DNA of 64,000 nt from Xaviernesmea oryzae (GTDB lineage: Bacteria > Pseudomonadota > Alphaproteobacteria > Rhizobiales > Rhizobiaceae). The translations under genes were made by a program, and so were the position numbers. Under the pieces are notes generated by a model. The model ran no database searches. It saw only the letters and a list, made by a program, of their open reading frames with translations, and was not told where the DNA came from. This document shows, one piece after another, positions 29,301 to 37,419 of this stretch; position 1 is the stretch's first letter, and each line of letters begins with the position of its first letter. The stretch lies in the NCBI RefSeq assembly GCF_900177415.1, contig NZ_FXAF01000003.1, positions 124,001-188,000 of the forward strand, in the 5' to 3' direction.

Positions 29301-30247
29301 TCAGGGACGACGAGATCGAGCTCGATTTCGAGGGCGCTCCGCCGGAAGTGCCGCTTGGCGGCATCAATTGCACGCTGAGCTACACGACGGCGCATTCGAC
29401 CTATCCGCTGAAATGCATGCTGACGCCGTCGGTGCGCGGCAATGCCGGCTGCTATCGTCCCTTCACGGTCAAGGCGCCGAAGGGTTCGGTGCTGAACTGC
29501 AACAAGCCGGCGCCGGTCAGCCTGCGCACCCGGACCGGCTGGTACACCTCGCCGAACATCTTCCGCGCTCTTTCCGGCGCCGCACCCGAAAAGGTCATCG
29601 CCCATACCGGCCTCCCCAGCCTGCTGACGGTTTACGGCAAGACGCCGGAAGGCAAGGTCTTCTACGACCATCTTCTCTCCGGTGGAGGCCAGGGCGGCAG
29701 CTATGCCAAGGACGGCAAGTCCTCGGTTCTGTGGCCGACATCGGCCGCCACCTCGTCGATCGAGCTTCTGGAAAGCCGTTCGCCGGTGGTCGTCCTCGAA
29801 AAGGGCTTCGTGCAGGATTCCGGCGGCGCCGGCGAGTTCCGCGGCGGCCTCGGCGCGCGTATCCGGCTTGCCAAGCGCTATGACGACGGCACGTCGGTGA
29901 CGGTCTTCGTCTCTCCGGAAGGCGTGAATGCGCCGATCGACGGTCTGTTCGGCGGGCAACACGGCCTGCTCTCCCACGGTTATGTCCGCGACGAGGACGG
30001 CAATGTGATCGAGGATGTCGGCACCGGCGGCCTCTTCGTCGTTGATCGCACCGATCGCGTGGTGGAGCTGCAGCTCGGTGGAGGTGCCGGGTTCGGCGAT
30101 CCGGCCAACCGCTCCGTCGAGCTGATCGAGGAGGACGTCAGGGAAGACTACGTCGGTGCCGACACCGCCGAGAACGTCTATCGCTTGAGCGAACGCAAGA
30201 AGGAGCTGGCAGCCTCCGCGCGCCTTTCTCCGGCGGCGAGCCGATAG
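26390..30247 (+). CDS. fused hydantoinase/5-oxoprolinase (HyuA-HyuB in one chain)
   Basis: A 1285-residue protein joining both subunits of ATP-dependent hydantoinases. Residues 1 to about 690 are HyuA-like: the N-terminal phosphate loop AGVDIGGTFTDFILFDE (about 10-26), a second nucleotide motif AFDMGGTTAKACMI (about 290-303) and ESGPAGGALA near 265. Residues from about 715 are HyuB-like: DPIALEIMWSRLVTVAEEM, the NDPWLCAGHLFDVAVV block near 806 and a final LGGGAGFGDPANR. An in-frame Met708 (ATG 28511) marks the likely ancestral HyuB start. The fusion order is that of eukaryotic 5-oxoprolinase. It should hydrolyse a cyclic amide with ATP; the transporter downstream probably supplies the substrate. 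Confidence 0.9.
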   Translation: MHQTSRNFRAGVDIGGTFTDFILFDEQASAIRLHKCLTTPKDPSQGALGGLADLVKAAEIAVADLSEIVHGTTLVTNAVIERKGAPVGLITTEGFRDVLEIGTEQRYDIYDLFLTFPDPLVSRSRRIEISERIGADGGVIKPLDEVSVLRAVKKLAADRVEAIAVCLMHSYRNPSHEKRVREIIKQHYPDISVSISSEVVAEISEYQRFVTTCANAYVQPLMDRYLRRFEKELAARGFKGAFRLMHSAGGLVSVDEAREFPIRLLESGPAGGALATAWFGKAAGQENVIAFDMGGTTAKACMIENGMAHIASYLEAGRVRRFKNGSGLPIKAPVVDMIEIGAGGGSIAAIDEVGLLQVGPHSAGASPGPACYGAGGTRPTVTDASVALGYYDPAFFLGGRMTLDLDAAERALKTIAEPLGISTVEAAWGIHQVVGENMASATRIHLVEKGKDPRGYSMIGFGGAGPAFAARVARILGVSEVIIPQASGAASAFGFLTAPLSFDLVRSRPMELSPDFDVASLNAAFGELAEEGKWKLISAGAKAEDVVVERTADMRLVGQLHEINVSIPSGELGAGAYGAIRKAFEEVYAARYTRVPKEAELEILSFRVRVSGATPELSIRQADIAVSGDGALKGTRKCYFGEGFVDAAIYDRYKLTAGATVQGPAIIEERESTTIVPPGDTLTVDAAGNLRIRIATVGKGLALVTPKMTKQEAAEKIESDPIALEIMWSRLVTVAEEMWHTVCRTAYSLIISESQDFGCSILDATGETLAHSARVMPVFNLTLPMVVKAVLQRYPVESLKPGDVLVCNDPWLCAGHLFDVAVVTPVFKDGKVVAVMGTVGHVGDIGGTRNGMKATEVYEEGLQIPPMKLVNAGVENEDLFRIMAENIRDSQQVLGDIRSLIAANETGARRLVAFMEEYGLSDLQALAEVVQSRSEKAMRDAIRALPNGVHTSTISYNPLGTHMTVPVTVTIRDDEIELDFEGAPPEVPLGGINCTLSYTTAHSTYPLKCMLTPSVRGNAGCYRPFTVKAPKGSVLNCNKPAPVSLRTRTGWYTSPNIFRALSGAAPEKVIAHTGLPSLLTVYGKTPEGKVFYDHLLSGGGQGGSYAKDGKSSVLWPTSAATSSIELLESRSPVVVLEKGFVQDSGGAGEFRGGLGARIRLAKRYDDGTSVTVFVSPEGVNAPIDGLFGGQHGLLSHGYVRDEDGNVIEDVGTGGLFVVDRTDRVVELQLGGGAGFGDPANRSVELIEEDVREDYVGADTAENVYRLSERKKELAASARLSPAASR

Positions 30248-30301
30248 GATCGGCTCACTCCAACAACAACGGGCAATGCAGACATAAAAAGGGGAATGGA
30301 C

Positions 30302-31858
30302 ATGCTCAAACTGAATAAACGTCAATTTCTGATCGGTGCTGCAGGGGCCACGGCTGCTGCAACGCTTCCCTGGGCCGCCAATGCGGCCGGCAGGAAGATC
30401 ATGGTTCTGGCAAGTACCGTGGATATTCCGAATTTCGACCCGCATGTGGCTACCGGCTATGCGCCGCAATGGCTCTTCCGAAACACCTACGACCCACTGG
30501 TACGGGTGGTGAACAATCCGCCGGTGCCGGCACCGGGTCTTGCCAAGAGCTGGACGAGGTCCGAGGACGGCCTCGTCTACACCTTCGAGCTCGACGGCAA
30601 TGCCAGGTTCCAGGACGGTACGCCCGTTACCGCCAAGGACGTCGAATATTCCTTCGCGCGCCTGCTGCGCCTCGCCAAGGGGCCGGCCTGGATGGTGTCC
30701 GGCGTCCTCGACCAGAACAGCGTCAAGGCGACCGGCGAAATGACCGTGACGATGACGCTGAAGAAGCCCTTCGCGCCGCTTCTTTCCGTCCTGCCGTGGA
30801 TGTTCGTGGTCAATTCGAAACTCGTCGAGGCCAACAAAGGCACCGATGACGGCCAGGCCTACCTGCTCGCCAACATGGCGGGTTCCGGCGCCTTCAAGAT
30901 GGGCCGCGTCAAGCCGGGCGATCTTTATGAACTGGTCCGGGTCGAGGACGATTGGCACAAGGGCGGCAATCTCGACGGAGCGATCTGGAAGATCGTCCGC
31001 GAAGCCTCGACCGCCCGCCTGATGCTCCAGCGCGGCGAGGTGCATCTCGCGCTCGACATGTTCGCGGAAGACATGGATGCGATCAAGGACATGCCGCATG
31101 TCGTCCGGATCATGGAGCCGGACTACCGCACGTTCACCATCAAGATGAACACGGCCAAAGGCCCGCTCGCCGACAAGAACCTCCGCAAGGCGGTCTCCTA
31201 CGCGTTCAACTACAAGGGCATGCTCGATGCAGCCGGCCCGGCTCAACTGATGAAAGGCCCGCTGCCGACCGGCATATTCGGCTTCGATCCGGACCTCAAG
31301 GGTTACGAGCAAGACATGGCGAAGGCGAAGGAATTCCTCGCTCAGTCCCAGTACAAGGACGGCGGCATCACCCTCTCCATGCACCATGCCGCCGGCTACG
31401 AGAACCAGCGCCGCTGGTGCCTCATCATGCTGGAATCCTTGAAGGCGCTGAACATCAACCTCGATATCCGTGCCATGACCTGGCCGGACACGGTGGCGAT
31501 GGCCCGGTCGCCCGACACGATGGTCGACTTCTACTCGATCTTCCAGTCGCCGAACTATGCCGATCCGGACAATACCACGTTTGCCGCCTACCATTCCTCG
31601 CGCAATGGCCAGTGGCAGAACCCGGTTTACAAGAACCCGGAGGTCGACAAGCTGATCGAGGACGCTCGCGCCGAAGTCGACATGGCAAAGCGTGCCGAGC
31701 TCTACAAGAAATTCCAGGCCGTCGTCGTCGAGGATGCGCCGGATATCTTCGGCATTCTCGAACTGCGCAAGTTTGCAATGCGCGACAACGTGAAGGACTA
31801 CGTATTCAGTCCCGTCGCCGCCAACACGATGGAAATCTGGCCGCTGTCGATCGCTTGA
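30302..31858 (+). CDS. dipeptide-type ABC importer solute-binding protein
   Basis: A 518-residue family-5 binding protein. The N-terminus MLKLNKRQFLIGAAGATAAA has a Tat-like KRQFL motif and a hydrophobic run ending AANA|AG. The body has FDPHVATGYAPQWLFRNTYDPLVRV, FQDGTPVTAKDVEYSFARLL and LRKAVSYAFNYKGM, all family-5 hallmarks. ATG 30302 is chosen because AAGGGG at 30289-30294 has suitable spacing; ATG 30296 would be too close to it. It follows the fused hydantoinase gene and starts the second dipeptide-type transport set. Confidence 0.88.
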   Translation: MLKLNKRQFLIGAAGATAAATLPWAANAAGRKIMVLASTVDIPNFDPHVATGYAPQWLFRNTYDPLVRVVNNPPVPAPGLAKSWTRSEDGLVYTFELDGNARFQDGTPVTAKDVEYSFARLLRLAKGPAWMVSGVLDQNSVKATGEMTVTMTLKKPFAPLLSVLPWMFVVNSKLVEANKGTDDGQAYLLANMAGSGAFKMGRVKPGDLYELVRVEDDWHKGGNLDGAIWKIVREASTARLMLQRGEVHLALDMFAEDMDAIKDMPHVVRIMEPDYRTFTIKMNTAKGPLADKNLRKAVSYAFNYKGMLDAAGPAQLMKGPLPTGIFGFDPDLKGYEQDMAKAKEFLAQSQYKDGGITLSMHHAAGYENQRRWCLIMLESLKALNINLDIRAMTWPDTVAMARSPDTMVDFYSIFQSPNYADPDNTTFAAYHSSRNGQWQNPVYKNPEVDKLIEDARAEVDMAKRAELYKKFQAVVVEDAPDIFGILELRKFAMRDNVKDYVFSPVAANTMEIWPLSIA

Positions 31859-31870
31859 ACCCATGCCGCC

Positions 31871-31897
31871 GGCGGGGTTCCGTCCAGGAAGCCCGCC
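31871..31897 (+). terminator. stem-loop between binding-protein and permease genes
   Basis: GGCGGGGTTCC (31871-31881) pairs with GGAAGCCCGCC (31887-31897) through an 11-base stem with one mismatch and a 5-base loop, 12 bases after the binding-protein stop and 16 before the permease start. Likely a 3' stabiliser or partial terminator. Confidence 0.5.
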
Positions 31898-31913
31898 GCT
31901 CCGGAGTTTGCGA

Positions 31914-32921
31914 ATGCTGCTTTACATCCTGCGCAGGCTCGTCCTGCTCGTGCCCATGCTGCTCGGCCTGACCCTGCTTCTGTTCATCGTGGCGCGCGTC
32001 CTGCCCGGTGACCCGGTCGGACTTGCCGCCGGACCGAACGCGACGCCGGAGCTGATCGCCCGGATGAAGCAGGAATTCGGTCTCGATCAGCCCCTGCCGC
32101 TGCAATATTGGGACTATCTCACCGGTCTCGTCTCCGGCGACTGGGGCATGTCGGTCTTCACGCGCCGCCCGGTCTTTGCGGATATTCTGGAATATCTTCC
32201 GGCGACGCTCGAACTTGTCTTTGCCGCGCTCCTGATCGCGATCATCGTCGGCATCCCGCTCGGTCTCCTCACTGCGGTCTATCGCAACGGCGTGCTCGAT
32301 TACGCGACCCGCACGGTGGCGCTCGGCGGCATCGCCATGCCGCGCTTCTTCCTCGGCCTCCTCCTGCAGATGGCCTTTGCCGCCTGGCTGGATATCCTGC
32401 CGCTGTCCGGCCGATATCCGCTGATCGAGAGCCCGCCGGAGCATGTCACGGGTCTCTATACGATCGATGCCATCATCGCCGGGGACTGGTATGCCTTTCA
32501 GATCGCGCTCTCGCATCTGGCATTGCCGGCGATCGCCATGGCGCTCTCGCCGCTTGCGACCATCATGCGGATGATGCGTGCCTCGACGATCGAGGTGCTG
32601 CAGCAGGATTACGTGATGACCGAGCGGGCACTCGGCCTCTCCAACCGGCTGATCCTCTTCAAATACGTATTGAAGAACGCCATGACCTCGACGCTGACCG
32701 TGATCGGCCTCTACGTCTCCTGGCTGCTCGGCGGTACGGTCCTGGTCGAGACCGTCTTCGACTGGCCGGGCCTCGGTCTTTACGCCACCCAGGCGATCCT
32801 GACCCAGGACTTCATGCCGGTGATTGGCGTCACCCTCGTCATCGCCATCATTTACCTTATCACCATGCTCGTCGTGGACCTCCTTTACGGCGTCTTCAAC
32901 CCGAAGGTACGCTACGCATGA
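31914..32921 (+). CDS. dipeptide-type ABC importer permease, DppB-like
   Basis: A 335-residue permease beginning MLLYILRRLVLLVPMLLGLT at ATG 31914; the earlier in-frame ATG at 31863 would lie within the hairpin region. It has the conserved first periplasmic block NATPELIARMKQEFGLDQPLPLQYWDYL and the cytoplasmic loop EVLQQDYVMTERALGLSNRLILFKYV. The C-terminus ends with VVDLLYGVFNPKVRY. It overlaps the next permease start by four bases. Confidence 0.9.
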   Translation: MLLYILRRLVLLVPMLLGLTLLLFIVARVLPGDPVGLAAGPNATPELIARMKQEFGLDQPLPLQYWDYLTGLVSGDWGMSVFTRRPVFADILEYLPATLELVFAALLIAIIVGIPLGLLTAVYRNGVLDYATRTVALGGIAMPRFFLGLLLQMAFAAWLDILPLSGRYPLIESPPEHVTGLYTIDAIIAGDWYAFQIALSHLALPAIAMALSPLATIMRMMRASTIEVLQQDYVMTERALGLSNRLILFKYVLKNAMTSTLTVIGLYVSWLLGGTVLVETVFDWPGLGLYATQAILTQDFMPVIGVTLVIAIIYLITMLVVDLLYGVFNPKVRYA

Positions 32922-33820
32922 CCCAGCCCTCGATCCCCGTCGCCATTCCCAAGCGCACCCAGTCTGCACGGCTCGAAAACTGGAGCCGCGCCTTCTACCG
33001 GTTCCGCCAGAGCTGGCTGTCGGTCATCGGGCTTGCGATCGTCGTTGCGCTGATCGTCATTGCGATCCTCGCGCCGTGGATCGTGCCGCATCCGGAACAC
33101 GTTGCCGGCGGCACCAATACCGCGGCGCGCTTCCAGCCGCCGTCCGCCATCGCATGGTTCGGCACCAATGCGCTCGGACAGGATATGTTCTCGCTCGTCC
33201 TGGTCGGTTCGCAGGTTTCGCTCTTCTCCGGCCTTGCGGTTGTTTTCATCGCCATCGCGGTCGGTACGGTCGTTGGCGCCATCGCCGGCTATTTCGGCGG
33301 CTGGATCGACGAGATCCTGATGCGCATCACCGACCTGCTTTTGACGATCCCGAGCCTCATCCTCGCCATGGCGGTGGCCGCCGCCCTCGGCACCGGCGTG
33401 TGGAACATGATCATCGCCATTTCGATCACCTGGTGGCCGGCCTATGCACGGCTCGTGCGAGGCGAGGTGATCGTCAAGAAGGAAGAGCAATTCGTCGTGG
33501 CGGCACACGCGCTCGGCGCCAATTGGGCGCGCATCCTCGGCAAGCACATCCTGCCGAACATCGTCTCGCCGATCGTCATCAAGGCATCGCTCGACATGGG
33601 TTTTGCGATCCTGACGGTTGCCTCGCTCGGCTTCGTCGGCATCGGCGTCAAGCCGCCGACGCCGGAATGGGGGACGCTCCTTTCCGGCGCGCGCAGTTAC
33701 ATGCCTGACTACTGGTGGACGGCGGTTGCGCCGGGGATCGCCATCTTCCTGGCCGTGCTGGCCTTCAACCTTCTGGGCGACGGGTTGCGCGACGTGCTCG
33801 ACCCGAAGGCGCGGCGATAG
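32918..33820 (+). CDS. dipeptide-type ABC importer permease, DppC-like
   Basis: A 300-residue permease starting at ATG 32918 (ATGA overlap with the preceding stop). The N-terminal cytoplasmic stretch is followed by a TM helix (LSVIGLAIVVALIVIAILAPWIV) and AWFGTNALGQDMFSLVL, the DppC block. The docking loop is KEEQFVVAAHALGANWARILGKH. The end is LLGDGLRDVLDPKARR. The open frame reaches 800 bases further upstream inside the other permease gene, which is a high-GC artefact. Confidence 0.9.
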   Translation: MTQPSIPVAIPKRTQSARLENWSRAFYRFRQSWLSVIGLAIVVALIVIAILAPWIVPHPEHVAGGTNTAARFQPPSAIAWFGTNALGQDMFSLVLVGSQVSLFSGLAVVFIAIAVGTVVGAIAGYFGGWIDEILMRITDLLLTIPSLILAMAVAAALGTGVWNMIIAISITWWPAYARLVRGEVIVKKEEQFVVAAHALGANWARILGKHILPNIVSPIVIKASLDMGFAILTVASLGFVGIGVKPPTPEWGTLLSGARSYMPDYWWTAVAPGIAIFLAVLAFNLLGDGLRDVLDPKARR

Positions 33821-33829
33821 GAGGACGTG

Positions 33830-34713
33830 ATGACGCTTCTCGATATCAGGAACCTCAACCTCGCGATGAGGAGCTACGAAGGGGAGACGCAGATCCTCCA
33901 CGGCATCGATCTCAAGATCGAGCGCGGCGAGATCTGGGGCATGGTCGGCGAGACGGGCAGCGGCAAGTCGCTGACGGGCTTGTCCGTCTCGCGGCTCATC
34001 CCGTCGCCCCCCGGCCGCTATCTCGCCGGGTCGATCGAGTTCCAGGGCAAGGACGTGCTGAAGGCGACCGATAAGGAGATGCGGGCACTGCGCGGCCGTC
34101 ATATTGGCATGATCTTCCAGGACCCGACCACCAATCTCAACCCCGCCTTCCGGATCGGTACCCAGCTCGTCGACGTGGCGCTACATGCCGGCCATGCGGA
34201 CCCTTCCGTTCTGGGACTTTCCGGAGGCGCTTCGCGTGGGGATCTCAAGAGGGCCGCGCGTCGCGTCGCCGTCGAGATGCTCGATAAGGTCGGCATCCCG
34301 AAAGCGGCCGAGCGCATTCATGACTATCCGCACCAGTTTTCCGGCGGCATGCGCCAGCGCGTGCTGATCGCCATGGCGATGATCGGCAAGCCGGACCTTC
34401 TGATCGCCGACGAGCCGACGACGGCGCTCGATGTCTCCGTGCAGGCGCAGATCCTCCGGCTGATCCATGATCTCGTCGCCGAGCGGAACATCGGCGTGCT
34501 GCTGATCACCCACAATCTCGGAGTCGTCGCCCAGATCTGCAGCCACGTCGCCGTCATGTATCGTGGCCGCATTCTGGAAGCCGGTCCCGTCGGCGATGTG
34601 CTGAAGCGGCCGAGCCACAGCTATACCCAGGCGCTCTTGAACTCGGTGCCGACCGCCCATACGAAGCGCGGCGAGCTCAAGGGCCTGAGCGGCGTGATGC
34701 CGGAGACTGCCGC

Positions 34714-34717
<4 letters not shown>
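33830..34717 (+). CDS. dipeptide-type ABC importer ATPase, DppD-like
   Basis: A 295-residue ATPase. Walker A is GETGSGKS (about residues 40-47), signature [15 protein letters not shown], Walker [17 protein letters not shown], and switch His in [11 protein letters not shown] ribosome binding site GGAGG at 33820-33824 favours ATG 33830 over the GTG at 33827. An insertion rich in Gly/Ser (about residues 115-140) lies before the signature motif. It overlaps the DppF-like gene by four bases. Confidence 0.9.
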
Positions 34718-35541
<824 letters not shown>

Positions 35542-35551
35542 CCGGCCGGGA

Positions 35552-36325
35552 TCACTTCTCTTTGATCTGGCGCCGATATCCCAGCGCCCGGCTGATCGCA
35601 TCCGCAGCGCTGCGAACCATGAGCAGGAAGGCCTCGCGCCTTTCGTTATAGCGGACGGTCGGAAGGCCGAGATTGATGGCGGCGACGACTTCGCCGTGGC
35701 GATCGAAGATCGGGGCGGCTATTCCGGTGGAACCGGTGACGAATTCCTGGTCGTTGAGGGCGTAACCATCCCTGCGGACCTTCACGAGCATGTCGCGGAT
35801 GCGGTCGATATCGGTGACCGTGTAGCGGGTATAGGAGAGAAGCTGGACACGGGAGAAATAATGCTCCACGGTCTCCTTCGAGATGTGCGCCAGCAGCACG
35901 CGGCCGGTCGCGGTGCAATAGGCGGCAATCGCCGCGTCAAGGTTCACATCGTACCGGACGCGATGGCGGCTGACGCATTTCGCCAGCCGCCGGATGTCGC
36001 AATGCGCGTTCATTGTCGCGAGCAGTACGGTTTCTCCCGATTCATCGCGCAGTTTTTCCATGAAGGGCCGGGCCGTCACCACCAGCGGCTCCTCATGGCG
36101 CCGGAAGGGGAAACCGTGCCGGCTTGCCTCCACCAGCATGTAGCGGCCGGCATTGTCGCGCACCACGTGGCCGCGTCCCGCGAGCGTCTGGACGAGGCCG
36201 TGCGCGCTGCTTTTGGGAAATCCGAGATCCCGGATGATCTGGGCAAGCGGTACCGCCTCCCGCTGGGATGCCATGTATTCGAGAAGATCGAGAATCCGGC
36301 CGGCGCTTTTTATCTCGGAGTTCAT
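35552..36325 (-). CDS. IclR-family transcriptional regulator
   Basis: A 257-residue regulator. The N-terminal HTH is in LAQIIRDLGFPKSSAHGLVQTLAGRGHV (about residues 25-52). The C-terminal effector domain has LLATMNAHCDIRRLAKC, VLLAHISKETVEHY and GSTGIAAPIFDRHGEVVAAINLG. Its start codon lies within a perfect 16-base palindrome (36320-36335). It is divergent from the deacetylase gene and probably regulates that operon and itself. Confidence 0.88.
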   Translation of the reverse strand: MNSEIKSAGRILDLLEYMASQREAVPLAQIIRDLGFPKSSAHGLVQTLAGRGHVVRDNAGRYMLVEASRHGFPFRRHEEPLVVTARPFMEKLRDESGETVLLATMNAHCDIRRLAKCVSRHRVRYDVNLDAAIAAYCTATGRVLLAHISKETVEHYFSRVQLLSYTRYTVTDIDRIRDMLVKVRRDGYALNDQEFVTGSTGIAAPIFDRHGEVVAAINLGLPTVRYNERREAFLLMVRSAADAISRALGYRRQIKEK

Positions 36326-36335
36326 GTATATGAAC
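36320..36335. promoter_or_regulatory. candidate IclR operator over the regulator's own start
   Basis: GTTCATGTATATGAAC is a perfect inverted repeat with 6-base arms and a 4-base centre. It covers the IclR start codon (complement of 36323-36325), so binding would block the regulator's own expression. The outer GTTC/GAAC match the palindrome at 26125-26140 while the inner two bases of each arm differ, consistent with two paralogous regulators. Confidence 0.65.
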
Positions 36336-36423
36336 GAAACCCCCGTTGATGACCATTCGCCCGGCTCATAACAATTCTGCCTAGAAAGCAGCCACTCACA
36401 TTTCCGAGTGTCGCGCTGAAAGG

Positions 36424-37371
36424 ATGAACCATCTCATGAACGCGTCGAATAAGCAAAACGATGTCTCCGAACCCTGGACCTGGCCGGATACAGTCTGGCA
36501 GCAAAAGGTTCAGAAGGTGCGCGCGGGGCGTTCCCTCAGACCTCAGAGATGGAAAAACGGCGCACGCATGGCAGTGGCATTGTCTTTCGATTCCGATCAC
36601 GAGACGATGGAGCTGCGCAATGGCGGGGTCTCGTTCGGCAAGATGAGCCAGGGCCAGTACGGCGCCCGCTCCGGCATGCCGCGCATCCTGCATCTTCTTG
36701 AAAAATACTCCGTTCCGGCGTCCTTCTTCATGCCCGCCGTCTCCGCGATGATCAACGCCGGGGAAGTGAAGACGGTCGTCGCCGCCGGCCACGAGCTCGG
36801 CATCCATAGCTGGATCCACGAATTCAATTCCCGTCTCGACGAAGCGACGGAGCGCGATCTCGCATTGCGCGCCGCCGATGTGCTGGAAAGGCTTTCCGGC
36901 GTGCGGCCGGTCGGCATGCGGACGGCCTCCTGGGATTTCAGCCCCCATACGCTGAAGATCACCCGGGAGATGGGACTTCTCTACGATTCCTCGCTGATGG
37001 CCGATGACGAGCCCTACGAGCTTCTGGAGGACGGCGAGCCGACCGGCGTCGTCGAAATCCCGGTGGAATGGATCCGCGACGATGCGCCCTATGTGGCGAT
37101 GGACCGGATGACCGGCGCACGGCCCTATGGCGGCCCTTCCATGGTGTTCGACATTTTCGCACGAGAGCTCGAGATGGCGTGGGAGGAAGAGGGGCTCTTC
37201 CAGCTCACCATGCATCCGCATCACGTGGGTCACCGTTCGCGCATCTTCATCCTGGAAGAGATCATCCGGCTTGCGAAATCGAAGGGTGACGTCTGGTTCT
37301 GCACCCATGCGGAGCTTGCGCGCTATTGCGCCGATGAAGCGGGTCTCAAGACGGCTGAAAAGGCTGCCTGA
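36424..37371 (+). CDS. polysaccharide deacetylase (NodB-fold) family hydrolase, possible cyclic imidase
   Basis: A 315-residue protein without a signal peptide. The NodB-fold motif 1 is altered to ALSFDSDHET (about residues 57-66) and motif 2 is HSWIHEFN (about 125-132), giving Asp and two His as metal ligands. The late motif TMHPHHVGHRSR (about 260-271) supplies the active-site His. This layout matches the cytoplasmic PgdA/PuuE-like group, which includes cyclic imide hydrolases and allantoinases, better than secreted chitin deacetylases. It leads the third dipeptide-type transport operon. An in-frame ATG at 36436 is also possible. Confidence 0.78.
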   Translation: MNHLMNASNKQNDVSEPWTWPDTVWQQKVQKVRAGRSLRPQRWKNGARMAVALSFDSDHETMELRNGGVSFGKMSQGQYGARSGMPRILHLLEKYSVPASFFMPAVSAMINAGEVKTVVAAGHELGIHSWIHEFNSRLDEATERDLALRAADVLERLSGVRPVGMRTASWDFSPHTLKITREMGLLYDSSLMADDEPYELLEDGEPTGVVEIPVEWIRDDAPYVAMDRMTGARPYGGPSMVFDIFARELEMAWEEEGLFQLTMHPHHVGHRSRIFILEEIIRLAKSKGDVWFCTHAELARYCADEAGLKTAEKAA

Positions 37372-37419
37372 GCCGGGCAGAACTTGAATGAAGCAGTAAC
37401 ATCAATGAGGGTAAGGAAC

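Noticed and set aside
27455..31864. A 1469-codon open frame on the minus strand
   Set aside because: It lies wholly opposite the fused hydantoinase and binding-protein genes, which have clear family motifs; long antisense frames are expected in GC-rich DNA, and the product is Arg/His/Asp-rich without recognisable domains.
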